A DNA stretch of 60,856 bases from Mesorhizobium sp. (GCA_004020365.1 SAQR01000042.1:1-60856), one strand, 5' to 3'; positions 8,201 to 17,423 are shown, numbered from the stretch's first letter. The notes: generated by a model from the letters alone, not told the origin. Numbers and translations: made by a program.

Positions 8201-9448
8201 ATGAGATCACCGCAGCACATGACCGATGGCGGCGATGTTCTCGATGCCGTCGTCATCGGGGCCGGCTGGGCTGGCCTGGGTGTCAGCTATTGGCTGGCGC
8301 GACGGGGGCTGCACCACAGCGTATTGGAGCGGGGCCGCATAGGAGAGACCTGGCGCACACAGCGATGGGATTTATTTCGAATGAATACTCCCAACGTGCA
8401 GACCGTCATGCCGGGCGATTGCTATGACGGTGCGGATCCGGATGGTGCCCTGACGCGCGATCAGTTCGTCACTCTCCTTGAGGATTTCGCCGGGCGCAAC
8501 GCGCTGCCGATCGAGCCGGATACCGCGGTAAGCGAACTCACGCACGAGAATGGCGCCTATCGGCTGACCACCTCACACGGCACGCTTTGGGCGCGCAATG
8601 TGATCGTCGCAAGCGGCAGCCTGAATTGTCCGGTGCGCCCGGTCTGGGCCGCCGCATTGTCGTCAGCTCTCCGCCAGATCGACGCTTCCGGCTACCGCAG
8701 CGCTGCCGATCTGCCCGATGGAGCGGTGCTGGTGGTCGGAAGCGGCCAATCTGGTGCTCAGATCGCGGAGGAATTGGCGGACGCGGGTCGAACGGTCTTC
8801 CTTGCGACCAGTCGTGTCGGACGGCTTCCACGGCGCTACCGGGGTCGCGACATCATGCTCTGGTTGCTCGACAGCGGGTTTCTCGACGTGCGCCGGGAGG
8901 AAGTCATTCGACTCGCGGGACGCATCCCGCCGCGTGGTGTGCTCGGGTCGACGCGTACGATAAGCCTTCAGGCGCTGAGCGCCCAGGGTGTCGTGCTGCT
9001 TGGGCGTTTCACTGGCATCGGGGATGGCGGCAGCCTCTCGTTTGCCGACGATCTCGAAGCGAATGCCCGCTTTGCCGATGAAGCCTCCGAAAACGTCAAA
9101 CGCCATGTCGACGACTATATCAGCCGCATGGGGATCGATGCAGCCGTTGCAGAGCCCGACCCGGCGGAGACGGTCGCGATGCGTCAGCCGAACCCGACGA
9201 TCGGTTCGCTCGATCTCTCCCGCTCCGGCGTAACGAGCGTGGTGTGGTGCACGGGCTTTAAGGGCGATTTCAGTTGGATGAGGCTTCCCGGTGCGCTCGA
9301 CAGCGCGGGACAGCCTGTTCACGCGGATGGTGTGGCCGCCCTGCCGGGCCTTTACTTCGCAGGGCTGGACTTCGCCTCCACACGCAAGTCAGGCACCATC
9401 TTGGCGATCGCCGAGGAAGCATCTCGCCTTGTCGAACATATCCAATAA
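8201..9448 (+). CDS. FAD-dependent NAD(P)H monooxygenase-like oxidoreductase
   Basis: A 415-residue two-dinucleotide flavoprotein. The FAD-binding Rossmann motif is VVIGAGWAGLGVSYWLARRG near the N terminus and the NAD(P)H-binding motif is VLVVGSGQSGAQIAEELADA near 178-195; a GLYFAGLDFASTRKSGTI segment near the C terminus completes the FAD site. The pattern fits flavin-containing and Baeyer-Villiger-like monooxygenases (CzcO-type). The start at 8201 follows GGGGGCGATT and leaves the Rossmann motif close to the N terminus; an in-frame GTG/ATG-rich extension to 8051 has no such support. It follows the ACP/ligase group on the same strand after a 295-bp repeat-containing gap, so membership of that pathway is plausible but unproven. 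Confidence 0.82.
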   Translation: MRSPQHMTDGGDVLDAVVIGAGWAGLGVSYWLARRGLHHSVLERGRIGETWRTQRWDLFRMNTPNVQTVMPGDCYDGADPDGALTRDQFVTLLEDFAGRNALPIEPDTAVSELTHENGAYRLTTSHGTLWARNVIVASGSLNCPVRPVWAAALSSALRQIDASGYRSAADLPDGAVLVVGSGQSGAQIAEELADAGRTVFLATSRVGRLPRRYRGRDIMLWLLDSGFLDVRREEVIRLAGRIPPRGVLGSTRTISLQALSAQGVVLLGRFTGIGDGGSLSFADDLEANARFADEASENVKRHVDDYISRMGIDAAVAEPDPAETVAMRQPNPTIGSLDLSRSGVTSVVWCTGFKGDFSWMRLPGALDSAGQPVHADGVAALPGLYFAGLDFASTRKSGTILAIAEEASRLVEHIQ

Positions 9449-9473
9449 CTTCGCTCCCACACGACCGAATGCT

Positions 9474-10640
9474 TCAGGTGAAGCCGCCGCCGGTTAGACG
9501 GCTCCACTGCTCGCCCGCAAGCCCGTTCAGGAAAGCTTGCGAGTTCTTCATGGCATCCAGAAGCTCTGGATCGCGTGAATGCACCACGGTCGAGGCAACG
9601 GTCAGGAAAGCGATGCGTCGCCCTAGCATCGCTTCCAGAAGTGCGGGTTGAATGCGTCCGCGCAGGCCGCTGACACCGCGGGCGGCGGCATCATCGATCA
9701 GGCAGTCGATCACGGAACCCGCCTGGCCGGGGAGGGCGAGGATCTGCAGCACGCGACCGACGCTACCCGCCCGTGCGTGATAGGCGAATGCGCCGACATT
9801 GGTGCCGACCGGCGATGCCACCGAAACAAAGACAAGCTCGCCCAGATCCGGCTTTTGTGCTGCATCGGTCAGCATATGATCAAGCTGGGCTTCCGCCCAC
9901 TTCGGGCGCAGGGCGAACTGTGCGGTCAACGGTTCGACGAGCCTGGCAAATGCGTCGCTGTCGATTTGCGATGTCCGAAAAGCCCCATGACCTGCCCCGT
10001 CCGCCGCCACGCCTGACCAGCGTCGTTCGCTGGACTTCATTCGCCTGCAATAAAACCGGTCGATGGCATGGGCAAACGGATTGAGCATTCGGGCAAGCTT
10101 CATGCGACTGGCGGAAAGGCCGAGCACAAAGCTCGCTGGCCGCATCACGCGCACCCAGTCGAGACTGTATTGCGGCAGGACGACGCCGCGCAGCCGGGTC
10201 CACAATTTTGTGGAAACATCATTGGCGGTTTCGCTGAACGAGATGTCCTGTGGGCCATCCAAAAAAGCCTTCAACAAGCGGGCGCCGGCCATTGGGTCGC
10301 GCTCATGATCCTCGACCATCAGCGAGCTGCAAATGGCGGCGCGTAATTGCCGGCCGTTGAACTGCATCGGCAATACGTGGACGCCGACAAACCCGGAGAC
10401 GCGGCCGGCGTCGTTGACATGGACAAGCGACCGCAGATCGCCTCTGCAACCCGGCGCCTCCAGATAAAACCGTCTCATATAGTCGATGAGCGAGGCCGGC
10501 GCTTCGGTCCGCTTCTTGCGCAGCACGCGTTGGAACATGCCTGCGACGGCCGCAAGGTCAGCACCTTCCAGGGCGCGAATGACGCTCAAGCCCGGCTCCC
10601 GGCACCGGAGTCCTGGCAGCGTTGCAATCTCCAGTTGCAC
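9474..10640 (-). CDS. GNAT-like N-acyltransferase family protein
   Basis: A 388-residue protein convergent with the monooxygenase (25-bp gap). The N-terminal half contains an acetyltransferase-like pattern: a SVIRALEGADLAAVAGMFQR start, GRVSGFVGVHVLPMQFNG as a central strand pair, and a region around SSLMVEDHERDPMAGARLL that could contribute the acetyl-CoA loop. The C-terminal half has a second weaker copy, suggesting a double-GNAT architecture. Substrate is unknown. Similar proteins are found near surface polysaccharide and acyl carrier genes, so a link with the preceding group is possible. The start codon follows an unclear ribosome site. Confidence 0.6.
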   Translation of the reverse strand: MQLEIATLPGLRCREPGLSVIRALEGADLAAVAGMFQRVLRKKRTEAPASLIDYMRRFYLEAPGCRGDLRSLVHVNDAGRVSGFVGVHVLPMQFNGRQLRAAICSSLMVEDHERDPMAGARLLKAFLDGPQDISFSETANDVSTKLWTRLRGVVLPQYSLDWVRVMRPASFVLGLSASRMKLARMLNPFAHAIDRFYCRRMKSSERRWSGVAADGAGHGAFRTSQIDSDAFARLVEPLTAQFALRPKWAEAQLDHMLTDAAQKPDLGELVFVSVASPVGTNVGAFAYHARAGSVGRVLQILALPGQAGSVIDCLIDDAAARGVSGLRGRIQPALLEAMLGRRIAFLTVASTVVHSRDPELLDAMKNSQAFLNGLAGEQWSRLTGGGFT

Positions 10641-10669
10641 TCGCTTTGGTTGCCGAAAGGAGAGCTATT

Positions 10670-10699
10670 ATGCTGCGGCAAGGTAGGCCCTTTGCTTGA
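10670..10699 (+). other. Nine-codon open frame behind a strong ribosome-binding site
   Basis: An ATG at 10670 follows AAAGGAG at ideal spacing, but the frame (MLRQGRPFA) ends after nine codons. A second short frame opens at 10702. They lie in the 198-bp gap between two minus-strand genes. They may be the 5' end of a decayed gene or a leader peptide; neither can be shown. Confidence 0.25.
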
Positions 10700-10838
10700 T
10701 CATGAAAACGAGCGCCGTTGCTGTTACCAGCTTCGGGTAAACCGATGTTGAAGCATTGGTAGCGAATCGAGCTTTATCCGGCGCAGCTTTGTTTCGTCGG
10801 CGCCGCCGCACGTCTGGCGAAAGCCGGTGCCGAAAAAA

Positions 10839-11609
10839 TCATGGCGGAAGCAGCCGGAAATCCTTGCCTTCGGGCAGCAGCTGCCCGCCATCGACGATGA
10901 TGGTGGTGCCGGTGATGTAGCTGGCCTCGTCCGAAGCCAGGAACAGGAAAGCATTGGCCACGTCGCGCGGGCTGCCGAGGCGGCCGAGCGGGATGGAGTC
11001 CTCCATGTTTTTTATATAGGCGGCGCCGCGATGCAGCTGGATTGCTTCGGTGAGGATATTGCCCGGCTCGACGCCGTTGACGGTGATGCCATAGCCCGAG
11101 AATTCGAGGGCGGCCGAACGGATCAGGCCGTTGATGCCGGCCTTGGTCGCCGAATAGTGGCCGTGACCGGGGCTGGTGACGTGCGGGCCGGTGATCGAGG
11201 AGGTGAACAGCATGCGGCCAGAGTGCTGCGCCTTCATCGGAACGAGTGCGGCACGGGCGGCATTGAAGCTGCCGCGCAAATTGACCGCCATGACGCGGTC
11301 CCAGTCCTCCGGGCTGGTGTTTTCCAGCAATTGCCAGGGATAGATGCCGGCATTCTGGACCATGATGTCGAGCCGGCCGTGATGGTCGAGCGCCAGCGCA
11401 ACGGCGGCCTCGGCATCGGCCATCTGCGAGATGTCGGTGCGGATGAAGGCAGCGCCGAGCTCGTCCGCGGCCGCTTGCCCGGCCTCGACCTCGGTATCGG
11501 CCAGCACCAGCTTGGCACCCTCTTCGGCAAAGCGTTGTGCGATGCCCTTGCCGATGCCGCGCGCGCTGCCGACGATCAGCGCGACTTTGTTTTCGAGACG
11601 CCCGGTCAT
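10839..11609 (-). CDS. Short-chain dehydrogenase/reductase (SDR), probably acting on a sugar or polyol
   Basis: A 256-residue classical SDR. The NAD(P)-binding motif is VGSARGIGKG (about 13-22), the NAG motif is at about 86-88, and the catalytic residues are Ser138, Tyr152 and Lys156 (HYSATKAG). The C terminus carries ITGTTIIVDGG as usual. The ATG at 11609 follows AGAAGGGGG, and a longer frame into the permease gene is rejected. It is the last gene of the ROK/ABC group on the minus strand, 13 bp after the permease, which suggests oxidation of the imported sugar or polyol. Confidence 0.88.
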   Translation of the reverse strand: MTGRLENKVALIVGSARGIGKGIAQRFAEEGAKLVLADTEVEAGQAAADELGAAFIRTDISQMADAEAAVALALDHHGRLDIMVQNAGIYPWQLLENTSPEDWDRVMAVNLRGSFNAARAALVPMKAQHSGRMLFTSSITGPHVTSPGHGHYSATKAGINGLIRSAALEFSGYGITVNGVEPGNILTEAIQLHRGAAYIKNMEDSIPLGRLGSPRDVANAFLFLASDEASYITGTTIIVDGGQLLPEGKDFRLLPP

Positions 11610-11622
11610 GCCAGCCCCCTTC

Positions 11623-12672
11623 TCATGCCAGTCTTTGGCGGATGGTTTGCTTGAACGCGTCGAGCAATACGGCGGCAAGCACCAGCAGGCCGTGGATCAC
11701 CTGGGTGAAGTTGGCCGGAAGGCCCATCAGGTTGATCGCCGTGTTGATCGCCGACAGCAACAGCACGCCGGCATAGACGCCGGGCAGGGTGCCGACGCCG
11801 CCCTTCAGGCTGACGCCGCCAATAACGACGGCGGCGAAGGCGTTGAACAGCAGGCCGACGCCGAGGTTGGCGGTGGCGCCGGAGGTGCGGATCACCAGCA
11901 GCCAGCCGGCAAGGCCGGCGATGGCGCCGGCGAGAACGAAGGCGATGACGAGGTTGCGGTTCACCCGGATGCCGGCGCGGAAGGTTGCGGTCTCGTTGCC
12001 GCCGATCATGATCAGATGCCTGCCGAAGGGGGTCTTGGCCATGATCAGCGAGAAGACCACGAAACACGCAATCGCGATCCAGGCGGTGAGCGGCAGGCCA
12101 AGCAGGCGCTGAATGCCGAACCAGCGGATTGCCGGCGCAAGGTCCTGTGCCGAGCGGCCGCCGGAAATGACCAGCACGAGGCCGCGCACCCAGATATAGG
12201 ACGCCAGCGTGATGATGAAGGCACTCATCTTCACCTTGACCACCAGGTAGCCGTTGATGGCGCCAATGATGCCGCCGACAGCAAGGGCGATCAGCAGCGA
12301 AACCGGAACCATCAGCCATTCCGGGTGCAATTGAACGCCAAGGCCGATACCTGCCGAGCAGAACAGGATGCCAACCGCCATCGCACCGAGCGCCGCCACG
12401 GATTCGACCGACAGGTCCATGTGGCCGGTGATGATGACCAGCGCCAGGCCGATCGACATGACGCCAAGCACGCTCGACGCCTCGATGATGTTGGCGAAGA
12501 TGCCGAGCTGGAAATAGTTCGGAATCGAGATGGAGAAGACCACCAGCACGAAGACCAGCATGAACCAGACGAGGTTGTCGAGGACGAACTCGAGGGCGTG
12601 GCGCGTGCGGGGCGACATATGCTGATCCGGCTGGCGCATCGATCCCGAAACCAACTCGATTTTCGGGGTCAT
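11623..12672 (-). CDS. Sugar ABC transporter permease (RbsC/FrcC type)
   Basis: A 349-residue integral inner-membrane protein with about nine or ten hydrophobic segments. It has the ribose/fructose-type permease signatures NIIEASSVLGVMSIGLALVI followed by TGHMDLSVES, and a C-terminal GGVSLKGGVGTLPG loop that contacts the ATPase. It would form the membrane channel for the binding protein and ATPase encoded upstream. Only one permease gene is present, consistent with a homodimeric channel. Confidence 0.9.
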   Translation of the reverse strand: MTPKIELVSGSMRQPDQHMSPRTRHALEFVLDNLVWFMLVFVLVVFSISIPNYFQLGIFANIIEASSVLGVMSIGLALVIITGHMDLSVESVAALGAMAVGILFCSAGIGLGVQLHPEWLMVPVSLLIALAVGGIIGAINGYLVVKVKMSAFIITLASYIWVRGLVLVISGGRSAQDLAPAIRWFGIQRLLGLPLTAWIAIACFVVFSLIMAKTPFGRHLIMIGGNETATFRAGIRVNRNLVIAFVLAGAIAGLAGWLLVIRTSGATANLGVGLLFNAFAAVVIGGVSLKGGVGTLPGVYAGVLLLSAINTAINLMGLPANFTQVIHGLLVLAAVLLDAFKQTIRQRLA

Positions 12673-12781
12673 GCGCGGATTGAAAACTGCTGCAGCTTGC
12701 GTCGCGCGTCCTTTCGAACGCGCCGAGCTGCAAGGGGGGTGAGCTCCGGGCCAGCGCGGCCCGAAGCCCTGGGCGGTCTTG

Positions 12782-13822
12782 CTATTCGACCGGCTTCACG
12801 GTGCCCGAGGGCGGCTTCAGGTTGCCCCAGAAGGCCGGGTTGTCGACGTTTTCCTTGGTGATCGCAGCGCCTGGGATTTTTATGTTCGGTCCCCAGGCTT
12901 CGATGGTCACGGTCGACTTCAGGCCGAGCACGTCGTACTCGCCCGGCTTGATCTCCTGCTTGTTGACGACCTTGTCCATGAACATGGCGACGGCGGCGGC
13001 CTGAGCGTAGAGCGGCTGCTCGACTTCGACGTTGAGCCAGCCCTTGCGGATCAGGTCGAGGCCGACCGGCGCACCGTTCGAGCTCATCAGCATGACGTCG
13101 CCCGGCTTCTTGCCGGCGGCCTCGAGCGAGGCGACGGCAGCGACCGAGAGATGGGCGGCGTGGCTGAAGATCAGGTCGATGTCAGGGTTGGCGAGCATCT
13201 GGTCGGCAACGATGGTGCCGGCATTGCTGGCTTCCCATTGCATGGCAGGCACCGAGATGATCTTGACGTCCGGGAACGCCTTCATCTTCTCCTCGAAACC
13301 CTTCTGGATGTCGAGCGTGTAGGGATCGCCAGGATCGCCAAGCACCTGGAGGATCTTGCCTTTCACCGATCCGTGCTTCGCCTTCAAGAGTTTTTCGGCC
13401 TGGTCGGCGGCAATCTGGCCGATCTCGACCGTTCCCGCCACCGAGGTGAAGTCGGATGGTGTCGAGGTGATCTGGCGATCGAACTCGACAACCGGGATGC
13501 CGGCGGCGCGGGCGGCCTCGATGGACGGCTTCAACGCATTGAAATCGACGGCGGCAAGAATGATCGCCGACGGCTTGAGCGCAATGACGTCGTTCATCTG
13601 CGATTGCTGAGCGTCGGTCTTGTTATCGGCGTTCAGCGTCTTCATCTCGTAGCCGACCTGCTTCAGGAACATCTCCAGAGCGCTCACCGAGCCGGTCTGG
13701 AATTCGTCGAGCAATGTCGGCACCAGGTAGTAGACGGTGCCCTTGGACTGGGCGAATGCCGGCGTGAGCGTGGCAAAGGCCAGTGCCAGGATACCGAAGA
13801 CGGAAAGAAGTATTTTCTTCAT
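12782..13822 (-). CDS. Periplasmic sugar-binding protein of an ABC transporter
   Basis: A 346-residue secreted protein. The N terminus is a clear signal peptide (lysines, a hydrophobic core, cleavage probably after PAFA at residue 24). The mature part has the RbsB/periplasmic-binding-protein type I pattern: [15 protein letters not shown], a hinge region with [22 protein letters not shown] and VVEFDRQI. It would capture a sugar or polyol and deliver it to the permease encoded 109 bp downstream. The substrate is not evident; ROK regulation and the SDR point to a sugar or polyol. Confidence 0.9.
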   Translation of the reverse strand: MKKILLSVFGILALAFATLTPAFAQSKGTVYYLVPTLLDEFQTGSVSALEMFLKQVGYEMKTLNADNKTDAQQSQMNDVIALKPSAIILAAVDFNALKPSIEAARAAGIPVVEFDRQITSTPSDFTSVAGTVEIGQIAADQAEKLLKAKHGSVKGKILQVLGDPGDPYTLDIQKGFEEKMKAFPDVKIISVPAMQWEASNAGTIVADQMLANPDIDLIFSHAAHLSVAAVASLEAAGKKPGDVMLMSSNGAPVGLDLIRKGWLNVEVEQPLYAQAAAVAMFMDKVVNKQEIKPGEYDVLGLKSTVTIEAWGPNIKIPGAAITKENVDNPAFWGNLKPPSGTVKPVE

Positions 13823-13861
13823 GTCGTTCGCTCCTCTTGCGCCGGACCCCTCATTTGTCCC

Positions 13862-14689
13862 TCAGCCTGCCGGTCCGGCACCGGCGAGCGTCTCTCCGGT
13901 GATCATGTCGATCACCGCGTCGGGACTTGTTTTGTTGCGCGCAACATCGCCGGCCACGACGCCTTGCCGGATCACCACGATCCGGTCGGCGACCTGGAAG
14001 GCCTGCTGCATGATATGAGTGATGATGACGACGCCGATGCCTTGCCTCGCCACCTGGCGGATCATGTCGAGGCCGCGCCGCGTCTGCTCGACGCCGAGTG
14101 CTGCGAACGGCTCGTCGAGAAGCACGAGCTTGCCGCCAAAATGCACGAACCGATTGAGCTCGATGGCCTGCCGCTGGCCGCCCGAGAGGTGCTCGACATT
14201 GGTCCTGAGCGAAGGGATGCGCGTGCCGGCGCTGGCCAAGGCCTTTTCGACCACCTGCTCCATGGCCGGTTCGTCGAGTACGGGAACGCCAAGAAATTTC
14301 CTGGTGATCTCGCGGCCCATGAAGAAATTGGCCACCACGTCGACATTGGTGCAAAGCGAGAGGTCCTGGTAGACGGTCTCGATCCCAGCCGCCTTGGCCT
14401 CGGCGGGAGATTTGGCGAGAAATTCCTTGCCCTCGAACAGCATGCGACCGGAGGTCGGCTCCAGGCCGCCGGCGATGATCTTGACCAGTGTCGATTTGCC
14501 GGCGCCATTGTCGCCCAGAAGCGCCACCACCTCGCCCTTGCCGATCGAGAAGCTGATGCCCTTGAGCGCTTCGATCGCGCCATAGTTCTTCGTGACGTTG
14601 TCGAGCACCAGCAGGGGTTGGCTCATGCCAGGCTGAGCTCCGCTCATGCCAGGCTGAGCTCCGCTCATGCCGGGCTGAGCTCCGCTCAT
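13862..14689 (-). CDS. Sugar ABC transporter ATP-binding protein (single-domain, FrcA type) with a repeated N terminus
   Basis: A 275-residue cytoplasmic ATPase. Walker A is GDNGAGKST (59-67), the Q-loop Gln is at 108, the signature LSGGQ at 168-172, Walker B KLVLLDEP at 187-194, and the H-loop THIMQ follows. Ribose-type systems often have a double ATPase; this single domain fits the fructose (Frc) type. The N terminus carries three MSGAQPG copies before MSQPLLVL. Translation may begin at 14689, where ATGA overlaps the regulator stop, or at any of the three in-frame ATGs downstream; 14626 gives the minimal family-like protein. Confidence 0.88.
   Translation of the reverse strand: MSGAQPGMSGAQPGMSGAQPGMSQPLLVLDNVTKNYGAIEALKGISFSIGKGEVVALLGDNGAGKSTLVKIIAGGLEPTSGRMLFEGKEFLAKSPAEAKAAGIETVYQDLSLCTNVDVVANFFMGREITRKFLGVPVLDEPAMEQVVEKALASAGTRIPSLRTNVEHLSGGQRQAIELNRFVHFGGKLVLLDEPFAALGVEQTRRGLDMIRQVARQGIGVVIITHIMQQAFQVADRIVVIRQGVVAGDVARNKTSPDAVIDMITGETLAGAGPAG
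14627..14689. repeat. Three tandem 21-bp repeats at the regulator/ATPase junction
   Basis: Three near-identical 21-bp units (one base differs in the outermost copy) each contain an ATG and a GGAG on the minus strand. They are a multiple of three, so they keep frame and encode MSGAQPG three times. The outermost copy overlaps the stop codon of the ROK gene. Slippage would change the number of N-terminal repeats and of start codons without breaking the frame. Confidence 0.9.
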
Positions 14690-15852
14690 GCCGCGATCCC
14701 CTTGCCTTGCAGTATATCTCGCCCGCGTTCGCGCTCGGCGGTGAATATCTGGCCGAAGCGTGGCGAAAGCACGCCTGAGACGGCAAGTGCTGCGGCCCCG
14801 CGCAACACCGCATGCTGGCCGCCGCGTGCGACGGTGACACGCGGCGCCGTGCGGTCGTTTCGCGCCGAGATCGAGTTGGGAAGCCTGGCAACCGAAGCGG
14901 CCAGCCGTTCAAGCAATTCGGTGGACGCCAGTCCGCCGAGGATGATGGTTTCGGGATCGAACAGGTTCTCGACGATGGTGATGGCGTTGCAGAAGATCGG
15001 CCCGACTTCATCAACCCAATCGGCCTCGCTGACGTTCCGGCGCCGCAGCGCCTCGAGCGAGAGGTATCGTTCGAGGCAGCCGCGATTGCCGCAGGGGCAC
15101 GGCTCGCCACCCGGCACGACAGGGATGTGTCCGATTTCGCCGGCATTTCCCCAGGCGCCGCGCAACGCGCTTCCGTCATGGACCATGACGCCGCCAAGAC
15201 CGACACCAAAATAGAGATAGTAGTAGTCGGAATATCCCGTCCCGAGGCCATACAGGCGTTCGCCCATTGCCGCGGCCGCCATGTCGGTCTCAAAAAACGC
15301 GGGCAGCCCGGTGGACGCCTCCAGCCGTTCCCGAAGCGCCACGTCCTTCCAGCCGGTCATCGTCGTCGGGCCGACAAAGCTCATCGTTTCGACGCCGAAA
15401 GGGCCGGGCAGCGCCATGCCGATGCCGAGAACGCGACCGCCCGGCCGCAGCCCGGTCAATTCAAGCACCATCGCGCCGATCAGATCGAAGGCATGGTCCG
15501 GCGTTGCGTTGGCGGCCTCGCGGGTGGCGCTCTCGATCACGTCTCCGCTCAAATTGATCAGCGCCGCATGGATACCCAGCGGGGTGACGTGGATGCCGAC
15601 GGCATAGCCGCCCTCCGGGTTGATCCGCAGGGTCGCCGGAGGCAGCCCGCGCCCGCGCGGCTCTTCACGCATCGACAGAACGTAGCCGTGTTCTTCCAAC
15701 TCGCGAACGATGGTCGAGACCGTTTGAACAGTGAGCCCGACCCGCCTGGCAATGTCGCTGCGGGCGATCGGACCGTGAAGGCGGATGGATTCAAGGACGA
15801 TGCGCCTGTTGTAGGGCCGCCCAAACTCCTGATTGGTCCCCCGCAGTGCCAT
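14686..15852 (-). CDS. ROK family transcriptional regulator
   Basis: A 388-residue protein with an N-terminal winged helix-turn-helix (about 16-75: RRIVLESIRLHGPIARSDIA then RRVGLTVQTVSTIVRELEEH) and a ROK sugar-kinase-like domain. The ROK zinc motif is visible as EPCPCGNRGCLERY near 256-269. It probably represses the ABC/SDR genes until its sugar is present. The ATG at 15852 has AGGGA upstream; a TTG twelve codons earlier is the alternative. Its stop overlaps the ATPase start, so regulator and transporter appear to be one transcription unit and the regulator is likely autoregulated. Confidence 0.88.
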   Translation of the reverse strand: MALRGTNQEFGRPYNRRIVLESIRLHGPIARSDIARRVGLTVQTVSTIVRELEEHGYVLSMREEPRGRGLPPATLRINPEGGYAVGIHVTPLGIHAALINLSGDVIESATREAANATPDHAFDLIGAMVLELTGLRPGGRVLGIGMALPGPFGVETMSFVGPTTMTGWKDVALRERLEASTGLPAFFETDMAAAAMGERLYGLGTGYSDYYYLYFGVGLGGVMVHDGSALRGAWGNAGEIGHIPVVPGGEPCPCGNRGCLERYLSLEALRRRNVSEADWVDEVGPIFCNAITIVENLFDPETIILGGLASTELLERLAASVARLPNSISARNDRTAPRVTVARGGQHAVLRGAAALAVSGVLSPRFGQIFTAERERGRDILQGKGIAA

Positions 15853-15981
15853 GGCTTGTGTCCCTGGAAGACGAGAGGTTCGCACCAAAGAATTATTCAG
15901 TCAAATGGAATTCAAAAATAATTTCGCACGCGATCCCAAACGTCCTGCACCGACATGGCGCTCGCAGCCGACAGGCCGGGA

Positions 15982-17265
15982 CTAAAGATACCGCGCGACC
16001 TTCTTGCCGACCCTCAGGAAGCGCAGCGGGTCGATGGCCTCGCCATTGTGGCGGATTTCGTAATGCAGATGCGGGCCGGTCGAGCGGCCGCTGCTGCCGG
16101 TCTTGCCGATGACGTCGCCGGCATTGAGCCTCTTGCCGACGGTCACGTCGATTTTGCTGAGATGCCCATAGCGCGTCGCAAAGCCATTGCCATGGTCGAC
16201 CTCGACCATGCGGCCGTAGCCGCCGTTCCAGCCGGCTTTGACGACGACGCCGGGCCCCGTCACCTTGGCAGGCATTCCTGTCGGCGCCCGGAAATCCATC
16301 CCCGAATGCAGCGCGGCGGTGCCCAGCAGCGGATCGGTGCGCACGCCGAACGGGCTGGTGACCGAGCGACCGGGGGCGGGGTTGGCGAGCGGCAGCCGTC
16401 GCGCCTCCGTCTTCAGACGATCAAGCGCGTCCAGCGCCTCGTCGAGTTCCCTGACCTTGCTGTCGAACGTCATCGAGCTGTCGAGTGGTATCAGCGGACC
16501 GCCGGCATCGCTCTTGCCGAAATCGCCGTCGACCGGCAGGCCGGCCGCCTCGAGCGCCTGAGAAATCGCATCGGCGTTTCTGTAGGCGTTGTCGGCAAGC
16601 GTCGCGATGCGGGTGAGCTGCTGGCTCTCTATGGCCTTGAGCGCGGCGTTGATCGACACGAACAGCCTGTCGGCTCGATCGGCCGCTGTGTCGCTCGGCA
16701 GCGGATCGGAGCGGGTCGACCACAGCGAGAACGGCTCGCTAGCGCCAAGGCTGGCGCCGACGCTGGCAACCGCATAGGCCTGTGGCTGGGCGTCGGTCAC
16801 CTCGGCGCGTTTATCCGGCATGGCGGACGCGCCGGTGTCTGAGGCAGGCGGCGTTCCGACGTCGCTCTCGGCGCGTTCGAGCAGCGGGCCGAGGCGGCCA
16901 TGGCGCAGGCTGAGCTGGGTCTGTCGGTCCAGCAACTCGCCAACTTTGGTTTCCATGAGCTGCTGGTCGAGAAGCTGACGGCTGGTGATCCGGTCGACCT
17001 GGGCGCGCAGTGCGGAGATGCGGTCCTCATAGGCCTGCTGCATGCGCGCCTGCCGTGCCGTGGTCGCGCCGATCAGGTCGTCGCGCAGCACGAGATAGGA
17101 GGTCGCCAGCAGATAGCCTATCGCCATCGCCGCCAGCGCCGAGCCGCAAAATGCGGCAACCCATGGCCGTATGGTGAAATGCCTGATCTCGTTGCCGCGG
17201 GCGATAATGACTGTATGGGGCTCCTTGCGCCTGCCAAAGACCGTTGACTGACTGGCTACGTTCAC
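15982..17265 (-). CDS. M23 family (LytM-type) metallopeptidase, membrane-anchored
   Basis: A 427-residue protein likely acting on peptidoglycan in the periplasm. A single transmembrane segment lies at about 34-57 (WVAAFCGSALAAMAIGYLLA) after a cytoplasmic N terminus, followed by a coiled-coil-like region (about 65-125) rich in Q, R and E. The C-terminal LytM domain has zinc ligands H320 and D324 (HSGMDF), H399 and H401 (HLHYEI). All canonical zinc ligands are present, so it may be an active endopeptidase rather than an EnvC/NlpD-type activator. Confidence 0.88.
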   Translation of the reverse strand: MNVASQSTVFGRRKEPHTVIIARGNEIRHFTIRPWVAAFCGSALAAMAIGYLLATSYLVLRDDLIGATTARQARMQQAYEDRISALRAQVDRITSRQLLDQQLMETKVGELLDRQTQLSLRHGRLGPLLERAESDVGTPPASDTGASAMPDKRAEVTDAQPQAYAVASVGASLGASEPFSLWSTRSDPLPSDTAADRADRLFVSINAALKAIESQQLTRIATLADNAYRNADAISQALEAAGLPVDGDFGKSDAGGPLIPLDSSMTFDSKVRELDEALDALDRLKTEARRLPLANPAPGRSVTSPFGVRTDPLLGTAALHSGMDFRAPTGMPAKVTGPGVVVKAGWNGGYGRMVEVDHGNGFATRYGHLSKIDVTVGKRLNAGDVIGKTGSSGRSTGPHLHYEIRHNGEAIDPLRFLRVGKKVARYL

Positions 17266-17423
17266 TGGACCAAGCTTTCGTTACGACACCAACGACAAGC
17301 CTCATTACACATCATTAAGGTTAACGGTCGGTTGCTAGCGCCCAGCTTGCAGCCCATGGGTTGCAGCCGGATTGCTTCGGCGCTCGTGCTCCAGACGGGT
17401 TCAGGCCACAGCCGAAATTGACG

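Noticed and set aside
10790-10870. Coding-like plus-strand stretch overlapping the SDR 3' end
   Set aside because: It has no start with a ribosome site and overlaps a clear SDR gene on the other strand.
11431-12861. 476-codon plus-strand frame opposite the permease
   Set aside because: Low-complexity D, H, Q, A-rich shadow of the permease and SDR genes.
14627-14689. Short tandem array considered as CRISPR
   Set aside because: Units are contiguous, without spacers, and lie within a coding frame.
12779-15214. 811-codon plus-strand frame opposite the ABC transporter genes
   Set aside because: It spans three conserved minus-strand genes and has no family pattern.
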